The notes under the pieces were generated by a model. That model was not told where the DNA came from, ran no database searches, and worked only from the letters and a program-made list of their open reading frames with translations. From DHVE2 group archaeon (GTDB lineage Archaea > Thermoplasmatota > Thermoplasmata > Thermoplasmatales > Aciduliprofundaceae): a DNA stretch of 19,269 nt. Positions 14,159-19,269 of this stretch are shown here, in pieces. Numbering within the stretch: the first letter of the stretch is position 1; every line of letters begins with the position of its first letter. The stretch is from positions 1 to 19,269 of the forward strand of contig WALG01000033.1 in the NCBI GenBank assembly GCA_015522955.1, in the 5' to 3' direction. The translations under genes and the position numbers were made by a program.

Positions 14159-14175
14159 TTTTTTTATTATTTTTT
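14157..14175 (+). terminator. Probable U-tract terminator after the secreted-protein gene
   Basis: Two T runs (TAATTTTTTTATTATTTTTTG) start at the stop codon, matching archaeal U-rich termination. It lies 12-27 bp before the next gene, so it may only partly end transcription, giving more mRNA for the secreted protein than for the transporter genes. Confidence 0.45.
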
Positions 14176-14187
14176 GAAGAAGGGTGT

Positions 14188-15003
14188 ATGGAGGCAAGAA
14201 CTATGAAAGGCAAGGGTTTAATCGCTGCGATAATTGCGGTCATTCTCTTCTTCACCATAGTGTACGGTGGAGAGTATCTTTTGCTTAAAACTTTGCCTCA
14301 TCCCAAAACATCTGGATTTTATGAAGATGGTGAGTATGCTGAATACAGAATAAAATGGGATGAATACGGAGTTATGCGTCTCGGAAAACTGTGGTTCAGA
14401 GTGGTGGAGAATACGCTTATTGTTAATCTAACCCTATTTTATGAGGGAAGCTACACGGTGCTCACCAATGAAGTCAGGTTTAATATCTCAGGAGATGATG
14501 TCTATTACTATGGGGAGAAAGTGGTTCTTCCATTCTTCTACGGTAATGGAAATGTGGTATCCTATTATAATGGAAGCTATACCAATGCCTCTCATACAGA
14601 AGACTATACAATGTACCCATTCAACACGCATGGTATAGTGCAATATCGCTGGCAACTGGAAGTAGATACATATAATTATATAAAAGGAGAGAGTGGTGCA
14701 GTTTTGGAGCAAGGTGACCATAGTGATTATCATTATGGTATGGTATCGCGCTTGCTTTTCTTTGCAGGATGTTTCGGATTTGATCCCATCATAAATGGAC
14801 TTTTGGCACATAATAAAAATTTTATATTTCTGCTTGGTCTTGAAAAGACAAACATCCATCTTGGCCCAGTTGATTACTTTTCTATGATTCAGATTTATAT
14901 CTGGATGCTGTGGCCGATACTGCTTGCCCTTGCTATTCCAGCCTTTGTGATTTTGATATATCGCTACATAAAGGAGAGGAAAGAGGGTGGATATAGTGAT
15001 TGA
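14188..15003 (+). CDS. Bitopic membrane protein with extracellular domain, ABC-cassette member
   Basis: Family not recognised. From the ATG at 14188 the protein has 271 residues: a signal-anchor helix (about 9-29, LIAAIIAVILFFTIVYGGEYLL), an extracellular region of about 200 residues rich in Tyr, Asn and Gly with many N-x-S/T sequons, and a C-terminal helix (YIWMLWPILLALAIPAFVILIYRY) ending in a basic tail KERKEGGYSD. A second ATG at 14203 is preceded by GGAGG at good spacing and may be the true start. The gene overlaps the ABC ATPase gene by 17 bp, so they are co-translated. Topology resembles the later 16564-17029 protein. A substrate-capturing or sensing partner of the transporter is a reasonable guess. 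Confidence 0.7.
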   Translation: MEARTMKGKGLIAAIIAVILFFTIVYGGEYLLLKTLPHPKTSGFYEDGEYAEYRIKWDEYGVMRLGKLWFRVVENTLIVNLTLFYEGSYTVLTNEVRFNISGDDVYYYGEKVVLPFFYGNGNVVSYYNGSYTNASHTEDYTMYPFNTHGIVQYRWQLEVDTYNYIKGESGAVLEQGDHSDYHYGMVSRLLFFAGCFGFDPIINGLLAHNKNFIFLLGLEKTNIHLGPVDYFSMIQIYIWMLWPILLALAIPAFVILIYRYIKERKEGGYSD

Positions 15004-15709
15004 TGCGCTGATAAAAATAAGGAACGTGACGAAAAGATATGGCAAAACGATAGCGCTTAGAGGTGTATCTCTGGATATTGGTCGGGGTATTACAGGACTT
15101 GTTGGCCCAAACGGTGCCGGTAAAACCACCCTTATTAACATAATTGTGGGCTTAATTGAGAGAGATTCCGGAAAAGTTGTAATAAAAACGGGAGAGAAGG
15201 ATTTCAGGGAAAGCATAGGAGTTATTCGAGACAAGGTAGCCTTTCCCCCAGAATTAGAAGTGGAATATTTTCTGAGGAAAATAGCAGATTTATACAATGT
15301 AGATATCTCCCATGTTAAGCATGTTATAGATATCATAGGGCTTCGAGATGTAAAGCATAAGAGAATTGGCTCTCTTTCTATGGGCTACAAAAAGAGGGTA
15401 GGTATTGCTCAGGCGGTGGTTCACAATCCCGTGTTGATAATAGCCGATGAGCCTTTTACGCAGTTGGATCCTATTATAAAGGTAGAGATAAGAGACACCA
15501 TTCACAGACTGAGCAAAGAAGAGGGAATAAATTTTTTCATTTCTTCTCATGACATTGCGGATCTGGAGGTCATTGCCGATCGGGTAATTTTAATAAACAA
15601 CGGTAAAATAATCAGAATTATTGAAAAAGGAGGAATATTGAGTATGATGATAAGAGCAGATAATGTAGAAAGCCTTAAAGAATATCTGATCGAAAAGGGA
15701 TTTAGGTAA
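14987..15709 (+). CDS. ABC transporter ATP-binding protein (first cassette)
   Basis: Nucleotide-binding subunit of an ABC-2 type transporter. Over 240 residues it has the A-loop Tyr in VTKRYGKT, Walker A GPNGAGKTT (about 40-48), signature LSMGYKKR (about 128-135), Walker B VLIIADEP (about 147-154) and H-loop SSH. The Q-loop region (IGVIRDKVAF) lacks an obvious glutamine, and the D-loop is TQLD. It starts at GTG 14987, overlapping the preceding gene, or at GTG 14996. The frame ends at TAA 15707, where a C-terminal tail would be expected. That tail appears in another frame at 15712-15825, so the protein is probably truncated or frameshifted. All catalytic parts are present, so the shortened subunit may still work. 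Confidence 0.9.
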   Translation: MDIVIDALIKIRNVTKRYGKTIALRGVSLDIGRGITGLVGPNGAGKTTLINIIVGLIERDSGKVVIKTGEKDFRESIGVIRDKVAFPPELEVEYFLRKIADLYNVDISHVKHVIDIIGLRDVKHKRIGSLSMGYKKRVGIAQAVVHNPVLIIADEPFTQLDPIIKVEIRDTIHRLSKEEGINFFISSHDIADLEVIADRVILINNGKIIRIIEKGGILSMMIRADNVESLKEYLIEKGFR

Positions 15710-15711
15710 GG

Positions 15712-15825
15712 GTGGATATAAAAGAGATAAAAAACCTCCTTCGTGTCCTGGCTGAATATAATGGAAAGATATATGGTATAAATATGGCCTCAATTGAGGG
15801 GGCGATAAAAGATGAACTGGCGTAG
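15712..15825 (+). CDS. 37-codon frame: displaced C-terminal tail of the ABC ATPase
   Basis: A GTG-initiated frame starts 2 bp after the ATPase stop. It reads VDIKEIKNLLRVLAEYNGKI then YGINMASIEGAIKDELA. It resembles the usual end of ABC-2 type ATPases, where an LLxxL...G helix is followed by a strand and an xPSLExxFL-like segment, and so probably belonged to the same polypeptide. Its stop overlaps the permease ATG (15812) by 14 bp, the tight junction expected between a full-length ATPase gene and its permease. It could be translated separately (GTAAGG precedes the GTG), reached by frameshifting, or be the result of a small indel such as the AGG-TA-AGG near-duplication at the junction. Confidence 0.5.
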   Translation: MDIKEIKNLLRVLAEYNGKIYGINMASIEGAIKDELA

Positions 15826-16567
15826 ATTGAGAATTCTATATGAGATGGAATCCAAAAGAATATCATCCTATGTGATGCCTCTCATCTTCTCAGTTATCAT
15901 AAGTTTTCTTCTAATTCAGTGGTTATTCGGAGTGAAACTTCTCTATCAGAATGAGCCCGAAGAATATCTTTCCTCCATAATCTCATCCTTTCTTATGTAT
16001 TTCTTTTTACTCTTTGGTATGAGCGTATCCCTTCTTTATATAGTGGAACTCAAATCCGATGAAACCCGGGGTATAGTTGATACATTTATCACTTATCCCG
16101 TAGGCCGTGGAGATTTTGCCTTGGCAAAACTGATGGTGTATGGGTTAAATATCTCTATAACGACTTTGATAATAGCCCTAATCTTCCTTATTTTTTCAGG
16201 GAATTTTCTAATCTTCGGACTTGGGCTTTCCCTCACTTTTATACTGGGCATACTTCTTATTCTTCTGTGTTCATTTTCCATTTCTTTTGTAGCCGCAGTA
16301 TTCATAAGATACTCTCCGCTTAGTGAAATTATACCTGTTTTCTATTTTGTGGGTGGCTTCCTGATAAATTTGATGACATCTAATATCTCTGCAGAGAAAT
16401 TAGTTCTGTTTTTACCGTTTTCTGTACTCCCAGGCTTGGCTACAGGGATGTATGAGGATCCAACAAAGATGATTATATATCTCTCTATCTCCATTTTCGC
16501 ATATCTTGAGATTATTCACCTGACCTACATATGGTTGAATACCTATAAAAGGAGGGCATTGGAATGA
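15812..16567 (+). CDS. ABC-2 type transporter permease
   Basis: Membrane-spanning subunit that should pair with the preceding ATPase. The 251 residues hold about six transmembrane helices. An N-terminal coupling helix region (MNWRRLRILYEMESKRISSY) precedes TM1. After TM2 comes ELKSDETRGIVDTFITYPVG then RGDFALAKL, which is the cytoplasmic E-x-x-x-G-T-L/T-P-V-x-R motif of ABC-2 permeases. The start codon lies within the displaced ATPase tail, and the stop overlaps the next start by 4 bp (ATGA), so this is one operon. ABC-2 permeases mostly export drugs, peptides or surface polymers, so export or self-protection fits. The substrate is unknown. Confidence 0.85.
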   Translation: MNWRRLRILYEMESKRISSYVMPLIFSVIISFLLIQWLFGVKLLYQNEPEEYLSSIISSFLMYFFLLFGMSVSLLYIVELKSDETRGIVDTFITYPVGRGDFALAKLMVYGLNISITTLIIALIFLIFSGNFLIFGLGLSLTFILGILLILLCSFSISFVAAVFIRYSPLSEIIPVFYFVGGFLINLMTSNISAEKLVLFLPFSVLPGLATGMYEDPTKMIIYLSISIFAYLEIIHLTYIWLNTYKRRALE

Positions 16568-17029
16568 AGATGAAACATCTAATCGTGGCAATTTTCGTTG
16601 CTTCTCTGATTTTCTTTGGTGCCACAGCATATGGATTTCACACCTCAGCAAAGGAGCATTTTGATGTATACTTGGAGCCAAAATTACCAAGTAAAATATA
16701 CATTATAAGTTATGGTGAGAATGTGGAGGTAAATATCACAATAACTGGGAAGTTTAATCAAAATAGTTCAATGAAGAACATAAGCGTATCTATGGATGGT
16801 AAAAAAAATCTCTCTGGATAGATGGATAACCACGGGGATAGGTATTCATACTTTGCGAATGAATTCCACTGACAGATTTACCCTTTCAGTGATTATAACT
16901 TGCAAAGGAAGAAACTCTCTCATACCCATTTCATTCGGGATAATCACAGCATTATCTGGATGTGCTATGACTTTTGAGAGTGTGCGGGGGAGGAAAAAAC
17001 TGCATAAAAATATTACAAACCATGTTTAG
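16564..17029 (+). pseudogene. Bitopic membrane protein gene split at an A8 tract
   Basis: The frame starting at ATG 16564 (overlapping the permease stop) encodes a signal-anchor helix (IVAIFVASLIFFGATAYGF), then an extracellular part with several N-x-S/T sites. It stops at 16819 after 85 residues. Reading seven instead of eight A residues at 16801-16808 joins SVSMDGKK to ISLDRWITTGIGIHTLR in the next frame and runs to 17029. This gives a 154-residue protein with a second helix (LIPISFGIITALSGCAMTF) and a basic tail RGRKKLHKN, the same plan as the 14188-15003 protein. The repaired product is so coherent that the two halves were surely one gene. Real mutation, transcript slippage on A8, and assembly error are all possible. 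Confidence 0.7.
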
Positions 17030-17101
17030 GTCACTTAATAAATCCATCTCTAAAGCCTTATTGTTCTCTGAGGTCCATACCTACCTAAACTTTTTTATCT
17101 C

Positions 17102-17113
17102 TTTATTTATATT
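17102..17113 (+). promoter_or_regulatory. TATA-like box for the second ABC cassette
   Basis: TTTATTTATATT is centred about 27 bp before the ATG at 17134. GGGTGAT (17122-17128) also lies just before the start. The gap of about 100 bp from the previous frame suggests a separate transcript begins here. Confidence 0.45.
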
Positions 17114-17133
17114 CTCTGTATGGGTGATGAGCC

Positions 17134-17910
17134 ATGAATACAGGAACAAGGAAAATACTTGGAATCGTGATTGTGATAGTTATACTAATTGTGAGTATGG
17201 TGATTTACATCAACTATGTTGCATCACATACAGAGCATATTGTTCCTGTGTATATTGGAGTTGATAAAAGGGAATATGGTCCAAATGATACAGTTACCAT
17301 CTATGCGCGCCTTGGAACCACACTGTATCCCTTCGAGATCTATGCCAATTATCCTTGGGGTATAACCATTTTCAGGATACCTGATGAGATACCTCCTGAA
17401 GAGGTTCTGGAAAACAGAACGCTACTTGATGAAATAAGCGGTAATCTGTATGAGGGTGTAGTGCCCTTTGTGCTAAATAATTCAAAGAGGATATTTGAAT
17501 TTCAGTGGAATGAAACGGTTATTGGCCCTCCAGACACATCTCAAGGATCACAGATTTACAAAGCAATGGGTGGTTATTATGTGGTGTATCCCACTACCTA
17601 CAATGTTAAGGATGGGAGAAACATGCCGGAATTCATTCTCACTGAGAACTCGATATTCCATCTGGATGGCGTATATGCAAGACTAGACAACGGCTCACTT
17701 ATAATAGATTATATTGGAGAGAAAAAGCCATTCTTTACTGGAGAGGTGTATCTGGATCTCAGACCTGTGGGAATAACCTTCAACTATACAGGGAGCGAAT
17801 TAAAAATTCCACTTAACATACAATCTCAAGGTTATCTGAGCATAAAAACCTCTCTGGGAACTTACGGTGTGGGGTATTACAATGGAAACGGTGAAAGTAG
17901 CGAATATTAA
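17134..17910 (+). CDS. Membrane-anchored extracellular protein, unknown function
   Basis: Family not recognised. The 258-residue protein starts MNTGTRK followed by a single strong helix (ILGIVIVIVILIVSMVIYI, about 8-26). The rest is an extracellular, probably beta-rich domain that begins VPVYIGVDKREYGPNDTVTI, a pattern often seen at the start of immunoglobulin-like or bacterial-surface beta domains (Y-x-P-G/N-D-x-V). It contains several N-x-S/T sites, no cysteines, and ends in strand-like repeats. There is no C-terminal helix, unlike the two bitopic proteins upstream. Its 3' end overlaps the second ABC ATPase start by 29 bp, so the two were co-translated. A solute-binding or sensor partner is possible but unproven. 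Confidence 0.72.
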   Translation: MNTGTRKILGIVIVIVILIVSMVIYINYVASHTEHIVPVYIGVDKREYGPNDTVTIYARLGTTLYPFEIYANYPWGITIFRIPDEIPPEEVLENRTLLDEISGNLYEGVVPFVLNNSKRIFEFQWNETVIGPPDTSQGSQIYKAMGGYYVVYPTTYNVKDGRNMPEFILTENSIFHLDGVYARLDNGSLIIDYIGEKKPFFTGEVYLDLRPVGITFNYTGSELKIPLNIQSQGYLSIKTSLGTYGVGYYNGNGESSEY

Positions 17911-18679
17911 GAAAACCTATTCACGATGGTAGCGACCGGTAAAGGCACTCAGAGGCGTATCCTCTAAGATAGAAAAGGGCACCTCTGTGGGCCTGGTGGG
18001 TCCCAATGGTGCTGGAAAAAGCACACTGGTGAAGATAATGGCAGGTCTTCTCTATCCGGATTCTGGAAAAGTGTATCTTCATGTAAACCCACCTATTGGA
18101 TACGTTCAGGAGGAACCAACTTTTCTTGATACCACCGTCTACAAGAATATTGTGTATATAGCAGAATTGAATGACATACCTCATTCAGAAATGGAACCCT
18201 TATTTGAAAAATTTGGGTTATCTGACAAGAAAGACAAACTACCATCGGAACTATCTCATGGTCAGAGAAAGCGACTTGCGCTTCTTAGAGCCCTGCTATA
18301 TAAACCAGAATTTCTTATTTTAGATGAGCCGTTTTCCGGTCTGGATCCAAGTGTTGCACTATGGATGAAAAAATTGATACAGAAATTAAAGAAGGAAAAG
18401 GTAACTCTTTTCATATCCTCCCATAACCTCCCCTATCTGATGCCAATTGTGGATGATGTCATCTTCATAAATAAGGGGAAGATGATACACAGGTACCCTC
18501 TACGCAGGGAGTATCTGGTAAAGGTGATATTCCAAGGGAAATGGCCAGAGAGTGTGGAAACAGAAGAAATATCCAGTAACAAAGCAATCCTGAAAGTCAA
18601 ACGCGAAAAAATCCCGGAATTGATGATATATACCAGTTATTATTCTGAGGCAGAGGGATCATCGGAATGGTATAATTAG
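17882..18679 (+). pseudogene. Second ABC ATPase with in-frame TAG at codon 17
   Basis: From the ATG at 17882 the frame reads METVKVANIKKTYSRW, then TAG (17930-17932), then RPVKALRGVSSKIEKG and a full ATPase domain: Walker A GPNGAGKST, a Q-loop-like IGYVQEE, signature LSHGQRKR, Walker B FLILDEP, D-loop SGLD and H-loop SSH. Without the stop it would be 265 residues. The N-terminal KTYSR is the normal A-loop that stacks on ATP, so the real start is the ATG and not an internal GTG at 17987, which would omit the first strands. No permease follows. Either the gene was recently killed, or the stop is read through. The catalytic motifs after the stop are all intact. Confidence 0.75.
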
Positions 18680-18941
18680 CCGAGTTGTTGATGGATAGTA
18701 AATTATTTACCTGTGCAGAGAAAGTTATGTTTACCTTGAGAGATACATTGTGTTTTCCGGGCATATGGGAAAGAATAATCACGGATTGATAGGATTGAAC
18801 ATCTCCTTCTGGTATTCTCAATAAACTACAATTGGGAAGTGAAATTCGCTCATTATTATTCTTGAATTCTGGTGCCTGTGCATGTGCATATAGAGTGGGT
18901 AGAAAGGAGGCAGTAATAAGGATTAAAACTATACTCACCAT
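18597..18941 (-). CDS. Possible truncated secreted protein
   Basis: A minus-strand frame of 114 codons begins with a good signal peptide (MVSIVLILITASFLPTLYAHAQA) and continues with strand-like, Asn/Ser-rich sequence containing N-x-S/T sites (HNVSLKVNITF). A TATA-like TTTAAATAAAAG lies about 50 bp upstream. The last 27 or so codons overlap the 3' end of the ABC ATPase and carry no recognisable pattern, so the original C-terminus was probably lost where this fragment met the ATPase gene. It may be an intact small secreted protein or a remnant. I do not recognise a family. Confidence 0.4.
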   Translation of the reverse strand: MVSIVLILITASFLPTLYAHAQAPEFKNNNERISLPNCSLLRIPEGDVQSYQSVIILSHMPGKHNVSLKVNITFSAQVNNLLSINNSANYTIPMIPLPQNNNWYISSIPGFFRV

Positions 18942-19159
18942 TAATAGAACTTGGAGTTATGCGTCATAATAGATAATCATGAGCACTTTTATTTAAATGT
19001 TCTCCAGAAATGACGAAGAAGCAAGATAAGGGGATACACAGAGCTCTCAAGGTGAGGCAAAAATTAATTAAAAGCATGAAAAGGTAGGGAAATGCGGAAA
19101 AATAAAGAGAAATGAAATTTCTAAATAATAAAAATGGCTTATGGTATTGGGATTAAAAG
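18942..19159. other. Intergenic stretch, AT-rich, no confident gene
   Basis: Contains a TATA-like TTTATTTAAAT near 18987-18997 that could act on either strand, and a second, TAAATAATAAA at 19122-19132, about 33 bp before the DUF3800 start. A 25-codon basic frame (ATG 19010, MTKKQDKGIHRALKVRQKLI then KSMKR) lies between them. I would not call it a gene. Confidence 0.4.
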
Positions 19160-19269
19160 ATGAGCAGTGTGCTTTACATCTACATAGACGAATCGGGAGA
19201 TCTTGGATATTCGCATAAAAGTTCAAGTCATTTTGTGATGGGTGCAATTGTCACAAAAAACAGAAGATG
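19160..19269 (+). CDS. DUF3800-type protein, N-terminus only (cut by window end)
   Basis: The frame opens MSSVLYIYIDESGDLGYSHK and continues SSSHFVMGAIVTKNRR to the edge. YIDESGDLG followed by a short variable stretch and F-V-x-G-x-x-V is the characteristic start of DUF3800 proteins, whose conserved acidic residues suggest an RNase H-like nuclease fold. They are frequent in accessory and mobile regions and near defence genes. Only 36 residues are visible, so length, completeness and neighbours cannot be judged. Confidence 0.8.
   Translation, partial: MSSVLYIYIDESGDLGYSHKSSSHFVMGAIVTKNRR

Noticed and set aside
14488..15336. 282-codon minus-strand open frame
   Set aside because: Lies opposite two recognisable genes, has no promoter or ribosome-binding site, and its composition looks like antisense of AT-rich coding DNA.
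17119..17136. Mini-frame of five codons (ATG at 17119 to TGA overlapping the ATG at 17134)
   Set aside because: Could be a translational attenuator, but it is short enough to be chance and probably lies upstream of the transcript start.
17930..17932. Pyrrolysine insertion at TAG
   Set aside because: No pylT/pylS or methylamine genes are visible, and the A-loop to first-strand linker has no reason to need pyrrolysine. Kept only as a check in the finding.
17987..18679. Shorter start (GTG 17987) for the second ABC ATPase
   Set aside because: It would begin inside the strand just before Walker A and omit the ATP-stacking A-loop that is plainly encoded upstream in the same frame.
19010..19087. 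25-codon basic peptide frame
   Set aside because: Too short, with no clear ribosome-binding site or known homologue pattern. Basic composition is expected of A-rich DNA.

Overview
The window looks like a chromosomal segment of a euryarchaeon. It carries a TATA-binding protein, an archaeal-type S-adenosylmethionine synthetase, a DUF61-type protein, a PdxS with the archaeal insertion, a tRNA-Leu without encoded CCA, and AT-rich TATA-like boxes about 22-29 bp upstream of many start codons. AGA/AGG/ATA-rich coding and the overall gene set would suit a thermophilic Thermoplasmata/DHVE2 (Aciduliprofundum-like) lineage. That placement is inference from reading alone, not from a search.

Left half (1-11.1 kb), compact housekeeping DNA. 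An ammonium channel (amt, -) diverges from a QueA-type tRNA ribosyltransferase-isomerase (+), which is followed by archaeal SAM synthetase (+). Then comes a minus-strand run: RimI-like N-acetyltransferase, seryl-tRNA synthetase, a small four-helix membrane protein, tbp, tRNA-Leu(GAG), a TrmO-type tRNA methyltransferase and a COG1237-type metallo-beta-lactamase-fold protein. A plus-strand protein fuses a His/Glu-rich domain to a helix-hairpin-helix DNA-binding module. It converges on a coupled membrane protein / winged-helix regulator pair. An aromatic/branched amino-acid permease with an Arg/Lys-rich N-terminus follows, preceded in its operon by a stand-alone Lrp/AsnC RAM domain.

Middle (11.2-13.6 kb). 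About 1 kb holds only gene remains: the 3' end of a dnaJ on the minus strand abuts a decayed plus-strand ABC ATPase that runs directly into the C-terminal part of an ABC-2 permease, with several frameshifts. Intact pdxS follows, overlapping a DUF61-family gene.

Right half (13.6-19.3 kb), an accessory cassette on the plus strand. It contains a Sec-type secreted aromatic-rich protein, a bitopic membrane protein, an ABC ATPase whose C-terminal tail is in another frame, a six-helix ABC-2-like permease, a bitopic protein broken at an A8 tract, a membrane-anchored extracellular protein, and a second ABC ATPase with an in-frame TAG near its start. A truncated-looking secreted protein converges from the minus strand, and a DUF3800 protein enters at the right edge. 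The intact parts suggest a cell-envelope ABC system for export of, or defence against, a secreted molecule. The repeated lesions point to active decay, slippage/recoding, or assembly homopolymer errors, and I cannot tell these apart from sequence alone.
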